A DNA stretch of 64,000 nt from Granulicella sp. L56 (GCF_009765835.1 NZ_LMUS01000001.1:1044198-1108197), one strand, 5' to 3'. Shown: positions 25,089 through 35,786, numbered from the stretch's first letter. Notes: generated by a model from the letters alone, not told the origin. A program made the numbers and translations.

Positions 25089-26956
25089 GCAATCCCTTCC
25101 AAATCCGCCGCAGGCACAACTTCGTTCTTGCCCGGCCCACTCACATCATCTCCGCTGAATTGAAGATCATAAAGGCGTCGGTACGTTCCCGATTGCAGCA
25201 GCAGCTCTTCGTGCGGCCCCATCTCAGTAATGCGGCCATTCTCGATCACTGCAATTCTCGTCGCGCGGCGAACCGTCGAAAGCCTGTGTGCGATCACGAA
25301 GACCGTCCGCCCTTGCATTAGGTTCGCCAGCGCGGCCTGCACCAGATGCTCGCTCTCCATGTCCAAAGCGGAGGTAGCCTCATCCAAAATCAAGATCGGC
25401 GCATTCTTCAGGATCGCTCGTGCAATCGCCAGCCGCTGCCGTTCGCCGCCGCTCAGGCGAACGCCTTTCTCGCCGATCATCGTGTTGTAGCCTTCGGGCA
25501 TCTTCATGATGAAGTCGTGCGCCAGCGCCATGCGCGCCGCCTCTTCCACCTTGCTGATGGGAACGTCCGGCTGGCCGTACGCGATGTTATTGCGCACCGT
25601 GTCGTTGAACAGCACCGTCTCCTGCGTCACCTTGCCAATCTGCTTTCGCAGCGAGACGATGGTCACATCGCGCAGGTCATATCCATCCAGCAATATCCGC
25701 CCTTCGTTTACATCGAAGAAGCGTGGAATCAGGTTCACCAGGGATGATTTGCCCGCTCCGCTTGGCCCTACAAACGCAAGCACCTCACCGGGCCGTACCG
25801 AGAAGTTAATGTGCTGTAGCACCTGCGTCTTTTCGCCGTCGCTTTCATAGGCAAAGCCTACCTCTTCAAAGCGAACTTCCTTGCTGAAGCCCTTGAGAAC
25901 ATGCGCCCGTTTCTTCTCCTGCACATCGTCCTGCGCATCCATGAATTTGAAGATGTCTTCGCTTGCTCCCAGCGCCTGCTGGAAGCTGTTGTAAAAGAGC
26001 GCGAACTTTCGCACCGGATCGTACAGCGTAAACACTGCGATCAGAAAGGTGACAAACGATCCGGCCGTCATACCACCATGAACAATTCGCTGCCTTCCCA
26101 TATACAGCAAGAGCGCGATTCCCACCGATCCAAGCGCGTCCATCAAAGGAGAACTGATCGCCTGCACACTTACCGATTTCAGGTTTGCCTGAAAGAGGCG
26201 GGTGGCCGCCTTGCGAAAGCGATCGGTCTCCCACAGTTCCATTCCGAAGGCCTTCACAATTCGATTACCTGTAATCGTCTCGTGAAGAATGTTCTGGATT
26301 TCCGCCAGCTTATCCTGTCCTTTGCGCGTGGTATGGCGCACGCCGCGGCCAATGCGTCGGGCTGACGAGATGACGATCGGGACAAACAGCAGCAGGACCC
26401 AGGCCAGCTTGCCGCCGACTACAACTACTACGGCAATGGTGAAGAGCAAGGTGAAGAGTTGTTGCAGAAAATCGCTCAACACCGTCGACATGGCATACTG
26501 CACACGCTCAATGTCGTTGATCAAAGTCGAGAGCAGTGTGCCGGTGCTGTGCTTCTGAAAGAACGCGACCGAGCGCCGCAGAATCGCATCGTAGAGATCG
26601 TTGCGCAGGTCGGTAATCATGCCGAACCCGGCGTAGTTGACCAGATACGTTCCCGCGTAATCACAGACTGACTTCAACAACGCAGAGACGACCAGCGCAT
26701 AAGCAACGATGGTCCATGAATTTTGAAAATGGCTGGGAACAAGAAAATTGAGATCGAGCGTCCAGGCCGTGTGCGGGATGGGAAAGTTCAGAACTCTTCT
26801 CGATGCCAGCGGACTCAATACGTTGTCGAAGATCGGCTTAACCAGTAGCAATCGAAACGCGGTCATCGCGCCCACAACCGCCATCAGCGCTACAGAGATC
26901 AGCGAGTACAGCGCATAAGGCCGTACATAGAGCAGCAATCGCCAGATGCGCCTCAC
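25085..26956 (-). CDS. MsbA-like ABC exporter (fused permease and ATPase)
   Basis: A 623-residue half-transporter. Six membrane helices occupy about 15-340. The ATPase domain follows: Walker A GPSGAGKSSLV, signature LSGGERQRLAIARAIL, Walker B PILILDEATSALD and switch His in FVIAHRLST. The best guess is a lipid flippase like MsbA, moving lipid A core to the periplasmic leaflet, because lipid A and Lpt genes are nearby. A multidrug exporter cannot be excluded from sequence. It overlaps the yicC-like gene downstream. Confidence 0.92.
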   Translation of the reverse strand: MRRIWRLLLYVRPYALYSLISVALMAVVGAMTAFRLLLVKPIFDNVLSPLASRRVLNFPIPHTAWTLDLNFLVPSHFQNSWTIVAYALVVSALLKSVCDYAGTYLVNYAGFGMITDLRNDLYDAILRRSVAFFQKHSTGTLLSTLINDIERVQYAMSTVLSDFLQQLFTLLFTIAVVVVVGGKLAWVLLLFVPIVISSARRIGRGVRHTTRKGQDKLAEIQNILHETITGNRIVKAFGMELWETDRFRKAATRLFQANLKSVSVQAISSPLMDALGSVGIALLLYMGRQRIVHGGMTAGSFVTFLIAVFTLYDPVRKFALFYNSFQQALGASEDIFKFMDAQDDVQEKKRAHVLKGFSKEVRFEEVGFAYESDGEKTQVLQHINFSVRPGEVLAFVGPSGAGKSSLVNLIPRFFDVNEGRILLDGYDLRDVTIVSLRKQIGKVTQETVLFNDTVRNNIAYGQPDVPISKVEEAARMALAHDFIMKMPEGYNTMIGEKGVRLSGGERQRLAIARAILKNAPILILDEATSALDMESEHLVQAALANLMQGRTVFVIAHRLSTVRRATRIAVIENGRITEMGPHEELLLQSGTYRRLYDLQFSGDDVSGPGKNEVVPAADLEGIA

Positions 26957-27065
26957 GCCGCCACTCTCCCAGTCATCTTCATCGTGCTCGGCATCTCACT
27001 ATTCTATTGGCTGTCTCATTTATTTCGAGTGGCTATCTCTTTTATCCCCAACCGACGATCTCTTT

Positions 27066-27971
27066 TTAGCGCGGCATATCCCGATGCGCCGTCTTTACCC
27101 GATAGCCCGCAGCGGTCAGCCGCTTCTTCATCTCTTCGGCGATAAACACCGACCGGTGCTGGCCACCCGTACACCCAAACGCCACCGTGAGATAGCTCTT
27201 GCCTTCCTTGATGTAGTGCGGCAAAAGAAATTTCAGCATGTCCATCGTCTTATCGAGAAACTCCGCCGTCTGCGGAAACTGCCGGACATACTTTGCCACC
27301 TTGGGGTGTTTTCCCGTCAGCTTGCGAAACTCCGGCACGAAATGTGGGTTTGGCAAAAAACGCACGTCGAATACAAGATCAGCCTCTGAAGGCACGCCAT
27401 TCTTAAAGCCGAAGCTGGCGGAAGAGATCGTCAGATTTTGATCGCTCTCTTCCCGCTGAAACTGCGCGTTAATATGTGCGCGAAGTTCATGCACGTTGAA
27501 CTTCGTCGTGTCGAGCACAATGTCTGCGACGTTACGAATCGGATCCAGACGCTTCCGCTCTGCGCGGATCGACTTGACCACCGTATTCGTCCTCCCCATC
27601 GGATGCGGCCGCCGCGTCTCCGAGAAGCGCCGGATCAATGCGTCCTCGTTCGCCTCCAAAAACATCACCCGTGTTGGGAGCGCCCTGCGCACGCGTTTGA
27701 GGATCGCAGGAAACTCGTCCAGCCGCATCCCCTCGCGCACGTCCACCACCAGCGCAGCTCGCTCAATCTCCGCGGACTGACGCACCAGATCAGCAAACTG
27801 GGGCACAAGTTCAAGCGGCAGATTATCCACCGAGTAATATCCAAGGTCCTCAAACGCCTTGAGCGCAGAGAGTTTTCCCGATCCCGACAATCCTGTCAGG
27901 ATCACCAACTCGCCTTTGCCAGTCGTATCCGATATCTTCTTCGCAGCCTTCTTAGCAACCTTACGTGGCAT
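27066..27971 (-). CDS. rapZ: RapZ-type nucleotide-binding RNase adapter
   Basis: A 301-residue protein of the RapZ/YvcJ family, which in E. coli presents GlmZ RNA to RNase E and so sets GlmS levels. The N-terminal kinase-like domain opens ELVILTGLSGSGKLSALKAFEDLGYYSVDNLP. The C-terminal domain contains FGFKNGVP, DLVFDVRFLPNP and VAFGCTGGQHRSVFIAE, the RNA-binding part. The Walker A motif has Leu34 where Ser/Thr is expected, so nucleotide binding may be altered. ATG 27971 has AGGA eight bases upstream; a TTG two codons earlier is the alternative. Confidence 0.94.
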   Translation of the reverse strand: MPRKVAKKAAKKISDTTGKGELVILTGLSGSGKLSALKAFEDLGYYSVDNLPLELVPQFADLVRQSAEIERAALVVDVREGMRLDEFPAILKRVRRALPTRVMFLEANEDALIRRFSETRRPHPMGRTNTVVKSIRAERKRLDPIRNVADIVLDTTKFNVHELRAHINAQFQREESDQNLTISSASFGFKNGVPSEADLVFDVRFLPNPHFVPEFRKLTGKHPKVAKYVRQFPQTAEFLDKTMDMLKFLLPHYIKEGKSYLTVAFGCTGGQHRSVFIAEEMKKRLTAAGYRVKTAHRDMPR

Positions 27972-28014
27972 GAACAAATCCTAGCATCACCACGAATTTC
28001 CCAGAAAAGCTGCG

Positions 28015-28650
28015 TTACGGAACCTCTATCAGCTCCATCTTCCCATCGCGCTTGCGGTGGAGAACCATCGCCTGGCCACCATGATCGCGGAACACAAAGA
28101 CATCGCGATCGCGAAACGCCGCCTCTTTCACCGCTTCCTCCAGCGTCATCGGCCGCAACGCTACCCCGTCTGTCGAACGGGCAACATGAGGCTCGGTCAA
28201 AGGCGAGTGTGACGGAAACGAATGCACCAGCATCGGTACAGCCTTCCTTCCCGAGCTACTCTTCGTTGCTGTCTTGGCAGCGGCGGGCTTCGCCGCGACC
28301 ATCTCTTCATCCTGTTGATCGGCGATCTTGCCGCCGGGCACGGTATCGGATTTTCCATGCCGCTTGATGGTCATCTTTTTCTTCTTGTGCCGAATCGCCT
28401 GCTGCTCGATCTTGACCAGCGCATCGCGCAGGGCCAGCACCATCTCGGTCGATTCACAGGCAGAGACCAGCTTCTGGTTTCTCGTCTGGATCGTCACCTC
28501 GGCCTTCTGCCGATACTTGTCCGTCGCCAAAATCACATGCACATTGCCTGCATTACCGAGGATCTTTACAATCCGGGCCAATCCCGCTTCGGTCTGCAAT
28601 TTCAACTTCTTCGTAATGGTTGCCTGTCTGCCCGTGTACTCAACATCCAT
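28015..28650 (-). CDS. hpf: Ribosome hibernation promoting factor, long form
   Basis: A 211-residue protein. Residues 1-105 are an S30AE domain (MDVEYTGRQATITKKLKLQTEAGLARIVKIL, HVILATDKYRQKAEVTIQTRNQ). A charged linker of about 50 residues follows, and then the long-HPF dimerisation domain (KPMTLEEAVKEAAFRDRDVFVFRDHGGQAMVLHRKRDGKMELIEV pattern, here from about 165). Long HPF joins two 70S ribosomes into an inactive 100S particle. It lies directly after rpoN, as in many proteobacteria. Confidence 0.95.
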   Translation of the reverse strand: MDVEYTGRQATITKKLKLQTEAGLARIVKILGNAGNVHVILATDKYRQKAEVTIQTRNQKLVSACESTEMVLALRDALVKIEQQAIRHKKKKMTIKRHGKSDTVPGGKIADQQDEEMVAAKPAAAKTATKSSSGRKAVPMLVHSFPSHSPLTEPHVARSTDGVALRPMTLEEAVKEAAFRDRDVFVFRDHGGQAMVLHRKRDGKMELIEVP

Positions 28651-28680
28651 ATCGATTACCTCGTCTTCTGTTCGATGCGG

Positions 28681-30402
28681 TCAGCGGACACGACGTTGGT
28701 GCGTACTCGGAATCTGCATGTCTTCGCGATACTTCGCCACCGTCCGCCGCGTCACCTGGATTCCCTGCTTCTGCAACTCAGCCGCCAGTTGGTCATCCGT
28801 CAGCGGCTTGCGTTCGTCTTCGTCTTCAATCAGCTTCTTCACTTTCCGCTTCAACAGCACCAGCGGCAGGTCTCCACCTTCAGGTCCATTCACTCCTTCC
28901 GAAAAGAAGAACCGTAATTCAAACACACCCTGCGGCGTATGCACATATTTATTTGCGACCGCGCGGCTCACCGTCGAAGGATGCACCCCGATCTCTTCGG
29001 CTACCTCTTTGATCATCATCGGCTTGAGCGCATTGACCCCATGTTCCAGAAACTCCGTCTGCCGCCTGACGATCACATCGCAGGTGCGCACAATCGTATT
29101 CTTCCGCTGCTCGATATTTCGCAGCAGTTGAATCGCCGACTTGTACCGCTCCTTCACGTACTCCTTCACTTCTTTTTCCGTCTGTTTCTGCTGCAACATC
29201 TTCCGGTAGCTCTGGTTCAGCCGAAGCGTAGGCATGTCCTCTTCGTTCATCAGCACGATGTACTGGTCATCGCGCTTCACAAATGCGACGTCTGGCTCAA
29301 TCAGCCGTGCTTCGCTCTGGTTGTAGCGCTGTCCGGGGCGAGGGTCCAGCGTGCGGATGAACTCAACCGCCGCCTGCACCTCCTCCGCGGTGCGGCTGCA
29401 GCTTCGCGTCAACTCGCGCATGTCTTTCTTCTGCAACAGGGCCAGGCAATGCGTCACGATATGGTTCGCAATACTGAAGACATCGGCGCGCCCGGCATCG
29501 TCGACCGGTGCCGAGGATTCCTCGGTTACCGCAGAATCCTCATCGCCATCGGCAGGATGATCGATCGCCATCTGCCTTCGACGTAACACAATGGCCGCTT
29601 CGCCCTGCTGCGCGGAGATCTGGATCAGCAGGCATTCACGAAGGTCCCTGGCGCCCACTCCGATCGGATCGAGATAATTGACGATCGATTGCGCCTCCTG
29701 AATCACTGCCAGCAATGTCTCTTGTCGTGCACTCTCGACATCGGCTGCCGCGGCAATCTCAATCTCTCCTTCGTGCGCTTCGTCGTTGCCGGTTTCCTCT
29801 GCCTGCGAACGAGCTACCTTCATTTTTAAGCCGCGCTCGAATGGAATCGGGCCCGACCAAACCGGACTTTTGAACTGTGCCAGCCCCTCCATCAGCTCTT
29901 CGTCGCTGGCGGTAAGATAGCCGTTCTCATTCAGATTGCCGACGACCAGCTCCGCCGCCGCTCGCACCTCAGGCGGCAAGGTTAGCGAGCCAAGCTGCCA
30001 CAGCAGATGGTCGCTCAGCGTACTCGGCTGAGAAAGAAAGTTCTCGAACGATGGCTTGTCATACTCCTCGAAGTTCGAAGCCGTCCGAAATCCAGGATCG
30101 AGATAGTCCTGAAAGTAGCTCCCGAAGTCGATCTCGTCGAAGGGATCTTTCTCCACCCGCTCGCTCGCCGCCGCTACCTCTTCGGCAGAACGTTCGCGGT
30201 CACCTTCGATCCCTGACCGCTCTTCGAGCGAGACCGCCGACTCCTCAAGCTCTTCCAACACCGGGTTTTCCACCATCTCGGTGTTGATCATCTCCCTCAA
30301 CTCAAGCTTGTTCAGCGCCAACACGCTGACCATCTGCACCAGCCCAGGCGTCAGTACCTGGCGTTGCGAGACCTTCATACTCAGCTTGGGTTGCAGCAGC
30401 AA
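28681..30402 (-). CDS. rpoN: RNA polymerase sigma-54 factor
   Basis: A 573-residue RpoN. Region I is Gln/Leu-rich (QPKLSMKVSQRQVLTPGLVQMVSVLALNKLELREMINTEMVENPVLEE). A long acidic and variable region II (about 55-110, plus an insert around 170-310) precedes the core-binding domain. The HTH reads VHPSTVSRAVANKYVHTPQGVFELRFFFSEG, and the RpoN box is RRTVAKYREDMQIP. It directs transcription from -24/-12 promoters with enhancer-binding ATPases; none of these is in the window. It is larger than E. coli RpoN (477) because of the acidic inserts. Confidence 0.96.
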   Translation of the reverse strand: MLLQPKLSMKVSQRQVLTPGLVQMVSVLALNKLELREMINTEMVENPVLEELEESAVSLEERSGIEGDRERSAEEVAAASERVEKDPFDEIDFGSYFQDYLDPGFRTASNFEEYDKPSFENFLSQPSTLSDHLLWQLGSLTLPPEVRAAAELVVGNLNENGYLTASDEELMEGLAQFKSPVWSGPIPFERGLKMKVARSQAEETGNDEAHEGEIEIAAAADVESARQETLLAVIQEAQSIVNYLDPIGVGARDLRECLLIQISAQQGEAAIVLRRRQMAIDHPADGDEDSAVTEESSAPVDDAGRADVFSIANHIVTHCLALLQKKDMRELTRSCSRTAEEVQAAVEFIRTLDPRPGQRYNQSEARLIEPDVAFVKRDDQYIVLMNEEDMPTLRLNQSYRKMLQQKQTEKEVKEYVKERYKSAIQLLRNIEQRKNTIVRTCDVIVRRQTEFLEHGVNALKPMMIKEVAEEIGVHPSTVSRAVANKYVHTPQGVFELRFFFSEGVNGPEGGDLPLVLLKRKVKKLIEDEDERKPLTDDQLAAELQKQGIQVTRRTVAKYREDMQIPSTHQRRVR

Positions 30403-30610
30403 ATCTTAACCTCTCATACTTGGCATGCGATAAATTCTGTACCAGCGGTCCCCTCGGCATCGACTTCAATCATGCTGAAAACGAACAAGGCAACCACAGT
30501 TGGCCACAGTCTACACGCATCGACCGGTTCTCGCTGTAAGTCTAATCCTGCGAAACCCTGTGCACGCCGCATCCGAGGTAACCGTACCTTACAACAGAAG
30601 TTGTACCGTA

Positions 30611-31339
30611 CTAACTCATTGAAAAATTTTCGCCCAGATAGATGCGCCTCACCTCCGGGTCGCTCCCCAACTCACCCGGCGTTCCCGTGCGAAAGATCCT
30701 GCCCTCATTGATAATGTAGGCACGGTCCGTCACCGACAACGTCTCCCTCACGTTGTGGTCTGTAATCAGCACGCCAATCCCGCTCTTCTTCAACCCGAAG
30801 ATAATCTCCTGCAAGTCCAGCACGGCAATCGGGTCGATTCCCGAGAACGGCTCGTCCAGCAGAATAAACGCCGGCTCAATCGCGAGACATCGTGCGATCT
30901 CCACCCGCCTGCGCTCGCCACCGCTCAGCGCATAGCCTCGTGTCTTGCGAACGTTCCCCAGGTTCAACTGCTCGATCAACTTCTCGGTGCGCATCCGACG
31001 GCTCTCCCAACTCAACTGCTGCGCCTCGAGCACCGCCAGAATATTGTCCTGCACCGTCAGCTTGCGAAAGATCGAGGGCTCCTGCGGCAGATAACTGATG
31101 CCGTGGTTCCTCGCCCGCAGATACATCGGCAAACGGCTGATGTCCTCGCCGTTCATCAACACTCGTCCCGCATCAGGACGCACCAGCCCGACAATCATGT
31201 AGAAGCTGGTCGTCTTGCCTGCGCCGTTCGGCCCCAGCAGACCCACCACCTCGCCCTGCTCGATCTGTAGGCTCACGCCACGCACTACCTGGCGTCCGCC
31301 ATACGACTTGCCGATCTCCTCCGTCGATAACGTCTTCAT
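30611..31339 (-). CDS. lptB: LPS export ATPase LptB
   Basis: A 242-residue ABC ATPase. Walker A is GPNGAGKTT, the Q-loop region reads [21 protein letters not shown], the signature is [16 protein letters not shown], and Walker B is [13 protein letters not shown]. The [12 protein letters not shown] block is characteristic of LptB. With LptFG (not here) it extracts LPS from the inner membrane. Its ATG overlaps the stop of the LptC/OstA-like gene (ATGA). The 208-base gap to rpoN (30403-30610) shows no gene and presumably holds the rpoN promoter. Confidence 0.97.
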   Translation of the reverse strand: MKTLSTEEIGKSYGGRQVVRGVSLQIEQGEVVGLLGPNGAGKTTSFYMIVGLVRPDAGRVLMNGEDISRLPMYLRARNHGISYLPQEPSIFRKLTVQDNILAVLEAQQLSWESRRMRTEKLIEQLNLGNVRKTRGYALSGGERRRVEIARCLAIEPAFILLDEPFSGIDPIAVLDLQEIIFGLKKSGIGVLITDHNVRETLSVTDRAYIINEGRIFRTGTPGELGSDPEVRRIYLGENFSMS

Positions 31340-33861
31340 CGATCCTTTTTCACCCGCGTCTCTGTACGCACCCTCTGTTTGCCTTCCACTCCGCCGGAAA
31401 CTCCATTAGAAACCATGACGCTCTCATCTCCCGTATGGAATCGCAGCGATGTCCCTGTCACGGTCCCCTGGATGTCGTCAACAAGCTGTGGCAGAACCGC
31501 GGCCGTGCCTGTCATCACAAACATTCCATCGCTCGCCGTATAGACTGCGCGCTCACCCGTCGCTCGCCGTCCCGGCTGATCGATCTGGATATGCCCGGTC
31601 GCCACAATCCGTTCCACCCCGCCGCCCATAAACCCACTCGGCGCCGACGCCAGCGCATGAGCAGAGGCTGTCTTCTTCACATTCGCATCGCCTGCGCCCG
31701 TCTTCTGGGCCGCCTGCAGGTAGACCACCGCATCCTGCCCGCGCATACGTCCGTCCGCGCTCTCGACCTGTACGCCACCGTTGAACTCAGCCTGCCGGTT
31801 TGCGTCGGAATAATTCAGCTCGCGGCTGGCCACCCGTACGACCTCAGTCTTCGCTGCACCCGGCTTCGCACCAGCCTTTGCATTCCCTGCACTGACCAGC
31901 ACAGTATGCACAGCCATCGCATCGCCCTGCACGGCTCCATGCGCTACCAATTCCTTTTTCTTCTGATCAAACTGAATCACCGGAGCCTCCACCTGCGAAG
32001 CTCCCTGCCAAAGCCGCGCTGGCTTGCCCGCGCCGCCATAGAACATCGCCAGTCCCGCATCATGCTTGAACACACCCCGCACTGCCAGCACATGCACCGG
32101 CTCGCTCTCCTTGCCCGAAAGCTGATAGCTCGCCTTCACCGTCCCGTCAGCCTCAGCGTCACCTGTCTGCTGCTGCAGAGCAACGCGATCCGCCCACAAA
32201 ATGCTTCCTGCATCCGCCATCTGCACATTACCCGTGAGCGTCAGCTTCTGCGTCCCGCCGTCATAGACGGCCCGTGCTGCCGTAGCCTTCTCTTCCTGCG
32301 GCGCGCTCGCATCCCCGGGCTTCTTCACCGGTGTCTGCGTCATCGTCACATTGCCCTCTTGCACCGCGGACGAGATCTCATCCGTCGCACCTCCGGCATG
32401 GCCAACCGCCGGCTTGAAGTGCACCTCAAGCCCATCGCCCGAACTGGTATTCACCACGCCCTCGGCATTTACTTGCCGCAGAGAGGTATGCCCCGCTCCA
32501 TTCACCACCGAGATCCGCTGCACTCCATCCACAGGCACGAAATGCGCCGTCAAGACATCCCCGGCCAGATCGCTGCTCGTCGTCGTCGCGTGTCCCGACT
32601 TAGCCGATGGGCTCACAACCTTCAAACGAGCATCTCCGCTCGCCTTCGCATCCTGCAACTGCGCCTTCCCTGCCTTATCCGAGACCAGCGCAAGCTCTAC
32701 CACTCCCCCCCCAAGATCGCGCTCGCTCCACAGCGCATTGGCTGCGTCAGCAGCCCGAACTCGCTCGTGCAGCTTCACCGCGCCCGTCAGCACCATGTGC
32801 TGCAACCGCCCCGCCTTGTCGAACGAAGCCCTTCCCTCAGTGGCCTCTCCCTGCGCCTGTCGCAACGACTCATCCGCGACATAGTGCAGCCCGCCTGACA
32901 GCACCGCCGACTGCGGCTTGCTCTGCGCGTCCAGCAACACATTGCCTCGCGGAGCCACCACTCTGCCTCCATCACCATCGGTCAGCGTCACCGCGCCCTC
33001 AGCGTCCATCCGCTCGGCCGAGCCATCCTCACGGAGATGCACGACCATCCGCTGCGCCTCCACTGTCTGCCCTACACCCGCCTTCGCGCCACCGACCAGC
33101 ACATACTTCGCCTGCGTCAGCACCAGGAGCTTGGCAGGCCTGTCCAGCTCTGCACGCGTCGCCGTCAGCGTCGCCGGTTGCCCCTGTTGCAGACCCACCA
33201 CTCTCACCGACGAATGCAAGACCATCACGCCCGTATCCGAGTCGTAGTCCGCACCAACGGCATTGCCGGTGATTCCTCCCGACTCAAACTCAATCTCTTT
33301 GTCGGTCGCTGCTATCCCCAGCTTCTGCATAAAGACCAGCCCGCTGGTCTTGACATGGATGATCCGCGCATACTTCCCCGGTTGCCCCCCCACTGGCTCC
33401 GTCCCGGTCGATTCCCCCCCAGCTGCATACGCACGCTTGTCCTTGGCGCTCGCCGGGGCCGGGGCCTGCAGATCAATACGCACCTCACCGACTGCCCGAA
33501 TTACCTGATTCTTCAGGTCATACTCGAACTCGCTGCCGTAGATGCGGTCGGCCCGGTTCGAGTCGTGCCCATACACCACGATGCCGACGTCGTGCAGCGT
33601 GTATTTTCCATCCTTGTGTTGGATCGCCTTCGCTGCATGGATCGTATACAAGGTCTTTCCATTCGGCCCACCCGACTGCGAATAGGTGAACCCATTCGTC
33701 TCCCGCGTTATGTCGATCCCGAGCTTTGCCGGCAGTTCGGTCAGAAACCGGTGCGCCCGATAGTGCGCATACCCCAGAAATGCAGCGATCACCGCCACCA
33801 ACAGGGCCGCGCCCACCAGCAACCAAACTCTAAGCCTCTCGACAGACATCGAAATACGCAT
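31336..33861 (-). CDS. Large LptC/LptA (OstA)-like LPS transport protein
   Basis: An 841-residue protein with an N-terminal membrane anchor ([20 protein letters not shown]). It has an LptC-like opening ([54 protein letters not shown]) and then several OstA/LptA-type beta-jellyroll stretches. The last ([70 protein letters not shown]) is the clearest LptA block. It probably provides both LptC and LptA functions in the periplasmic bridge; this is inference from fusion and position. ATG 33861 is preferred over a TTG four codons earlier. It overlaps lptB by four bases. Confidence 0.88.
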   Translation of the reverse strand: MRISMSVERLRVWLLVGAALLVAVIAAFLGYAHYRAHRFLTELPAKLGIDITRETNGFTYSQSGGPNGKTLYTIHAAKAIQHKDGKYTLHDVGIVVYGHDSNRADRIYGSEFEYDLKNQVIRAVGEVRIDLQAPAPASAKDKRAYAAGGESTGTEPVGGQPGKYARIIHVKTSGLVFMQKLGIAATDKEIEFESGGITGNAVGADYDSDTGVMVLHSSVRVVGLQQGQPATLTATRAELDRPAKLLVLTQAKYVLVGGAKAGVGQTVEAQRMVVHLREDGSAERMDAEGAVTLTDGDGGRVVAPRGNVLLDAQSKPQSAVLSGGLHYVADESLRQAQGEATEGRASFDKAGRLQHMVLTGAVKLHERVRAADAANALWSERDLGGGVVELALVSDKAGKAQLQDAKASGDARLKVVSPSAKSGHATTTSSDLAGDVLTAHFVPVDGVQRISVVNGAGHTSLRQVNAEGVVNTSSGDGLEVHFKPAVGHAGGATDEISSAVQEGNVTMTQTPVKKPGDASAPQEEKATAARAVYDGGTQKLTLTGNVQMADAGSILWADRVALQQQTGDAEADGTVKASYQLSGKESEPVHVLAVRGVFKHDAGLAMFYGGAGKPARLWQGASQVEAPVIQFDQKKKELVAHGAVQGDAMAVHTVLVSAGNAKAGAKPGAAKTEVVRVASRELNYSDANRQAEFNGGVQVESADGRMRGQDAVVYLQAAQKTGAGDANVKKTASAHALASAPSGFMGGGVERIVATGHIQIDQPGRRATGERAVYTASDGMFVMTGTAAVLPQLVDDIQGTVTGTSLRFHTGDESVMVSNGVSGGVEGKQRVRTETRVKKDR

Positions 33862-33929
33862 CAAACCGCCCAACCTATCTTCTCATTCCGGGAAGCCACT
33901 CCAGCTTCTAATCCCTGTAAACTCTATCT

Positions 33930-34601
33930 ATGGCCGATCAGCTCTACCTAAGCCTCTGGTTCCCCAACTTCCGCTTCGAGGCGCTGCCCGCCGCGCTGGT
34001 CTCGGTCCTGCGCCAGTTCGCGCTCATCAGCGGAAGCGGAGGCCCGGAAGGCAAGCGCGTCACCGCCGCCTCCGTCTATCCCATCAGCTTCACCGAAGCT
34101 CCGACCTACCAGCGCATCTACGTCAACGACGACCGCGCCCAGGACTCCGAGGCCTCCATCATCGAGAACGCCGTGGCCGAGGCCACCGAGCAGCTTCACG
34201 ACGACATGGCCTACGAGTTCGAGATGAAGTGGAAGCTCTGGATGCCGGAATCGGGAGCCCCCGGTGATCCCGCCGCCGAACTCGACACTCTTTGGAAGCT
34301 CCAGCCCTCCACCGTTCGCATCCTCGGCTTCGGCCCCGGCTTCGATGACGCCAGCTACGATCAGAACGGCCACATCCGCATCGATTTCGGCCTCGATACC
34401 CCCTGGGTCATGGACGACACGCTTGAAGACACCGAGCTCGACGAACTGGCCCAGAAGCGCATCCAGCAAAATGTAGAGATGCTGCTGGCCTTCACTCTCT
34501 CGGTAGAAAAGCACTGCGGCATCAGCAGCCGTCTGCTCTGGACGGAGTCCGGCGAGCCGCTGGCCGAAAAGCTGATTGCCCGGCTCCAGCGCCTCAATTA
34601 G
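33930..34601 (+). CDS. Hypothetical protein
   Basis: I do not recognise this 223-residue protein. It has no signal peptide or membrane segment. It is acidic and appears compactly folded, with blocks such as MADQLYLSLWFPNF, DDMAYEFEMKWKLWMPESG, GHIRIDFGLDTPW and LLAFTLSVEKHCGISSRLLWTESGE. Codon use matches the neighbours, so it is probably an old resident gene. It is transcribed away from the Lpt gene. Confidence 0.8.
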   Translation: MADQLYLSLWFPNFRFEALPAALVSVLRQFALISGSGGPEGKRVTAASVYPISFTEAPTYQRIYVNDDRAQDSEASIIENAVAEATEQLHDDMAYEFEMKWKLWMPESGAPGDPAAELDTLWKLQPSTVRILGFGPGFDDASYDQNGHIRIDFGLDTPWVMDDTLEDTELDELAQKRIQQNVEMLLAFTLSVEKHCGISSRLLWTESGEPLAEKLIARLQRLN

Positions 34602-34846
34602 CGGCAGAATCCGGCATCTACGAGCTTGTCAACCGCACTGCCTTGTGTAACCCTGTCTTCACAGGGACAACTCTACTGACACCACGGCGTGTTCGCTCCA
34701 CCCTACGAGTTGTCTTTCTCCAGGCTCCCTGCCGAGCCATCTCCAAATCCTGAAGTTTGAAGTTCAACGACCATTCCATGCCCGGGATCGATCCCCCGCA
34801 TCTTTGGTCGCACTTAACCATCTCTCAGCCCCATAAAGAGGATCCC

Positions 34847-35683
34847 ATGGACTATATCAAGCCCTCGGAAGTCGCCGAATCCTTCCTCGCCACCGCCGCC
34901 ACCAAATCCCGGCTGCCTATCCCACAACTGCTGCTGCGTGGCATTCTCTCCGGAGCGCTGCTCGGCTTCGCCACCACGGTCGCCTTCACGGCCACCTCAC
35001 AGGGGCTTGCGCCTCTAGTCGGGGCCATCCTCTTTCCCGTCAGCTTCGCCATGATCGTCGTCCTTGGGCTGGAGCTGGTCACGGGCAGTTTTTCGATGAT
35101 CCCGCTCACGCTGCTCACTGGACGCTCCAGCGCCCTTCGTGTCGGCTCGAACCTGCTCTGGGTCTTCATCGGTAACCTCATCGGCGGTCTACTCTATGCG
35201 TGGATGTATGCCGCGGTCCAGACCCAGTTTCATCATGTCCCTGCCACCGGTGCAGCCTCGCTGATCGTCGCCGCAGCCCAGGCTAAAACCCTCGGTTATG
35301 AAAAACTTGGGACCTCCGGCATCGCGCTCGCCTTCCTCAAAGCCATTCTGTGCAACTGGATGGTCTGCATGGGCGTCGTCATGGGTCTTACCTCACGCTC
35401 GACGCTGGGCAAGATTATCGCCTGCTGGCTGCCGGTCTTTACCTTCTTCGCCCTCGGCTACGAGCACTCCGTCGTCAACATGTTTCTCATTCCGGCAGGC
35501 ATCTGGATGGGCGCCCATGTCAGCTATCGCGAGTGGTGGCTCTGGAACCAGATTCCCGTCACGTTGGGCAACCTGGTCGGCGGACTACTCTTCGTCGGTC
35601 TACCGATGTTCTGGATGTCCCCATCGCAAACTCCAGAAGTAATTCCAGAACCCATCGCTGAGGTCGAGCTTCAGGAAGCCTAG
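34847..35683 (+). CDS. Formate/nitrite transporter family protein
   Basis: A 278-residue FNT-family channel with six hydrophobic helices. Recognisable blocks are LLRGILSGALLGFATTVAFTA (helix 1), LGLELVTGSFSMIPLTLLTGR (the GLELVTG broken helix), FLKAILCNWMVCMGVVMGL (CNWMVC motif) and GYEHSVVNMFLIPAGI. It conducts formate, nitrite or hydrosulfide. The start at 34847 follows AAAGAGGA; an upstream frame is discarded. A strong bidirectional terminator follows. No formate dehydrogenase or nitrite reductase gene is nearby. Confidence 0.94.
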   Translation: MDYIKPSEVAESFLATAATKSRLPIPQLLLRGILSGALLGFATTVAFTATSQGLAPLVGAILFPVSFAMIVVLGLELVTGSFSMIPLTLLTGRSSALRVGSNLLWVFIGNLIGGLLYAWMYAAVQTQFHHVPATGAASLIVAAAQAKTLGYEKLGTSGIALAFLKAILCNWMVCMGVVMGLTSRSTLGKIIACWLPVFTFFALGYEHSVVNMFLIPAGIWMGAHVSYREWWLWNQIPVTLGNLVGGLLFVGLPMFWMSPSQTPEVIPEPIAEVELQEA

Positions 35684-35699
35684 CCCTGCCAAAGAACAA

Positions 35700-35757
35700 A
35701 GCTCCCCTCCTTTACGATGTGCCGTAAAGGAGGGGAGCTCGCCCTATCTATTTTTAT
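35700..35757. terminator. Bidirectional intrinsic terminator, perfect 16-bp stem
   Basis: AGCTCCCCTCCTTTAC (35700-35715) pairs perfectly with GTAAAGGAGGGGAGCT (35724-35739) across 8 bases. On the plus strand ATTTTTAT follows after a short gap. It separates the convergent FNT transporter and beta-barrel genes. Confidence 0.85.
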
Positions 35758-35786
35758 ACCGAAGCCCGATTCAGCTCAGGGTTCAA

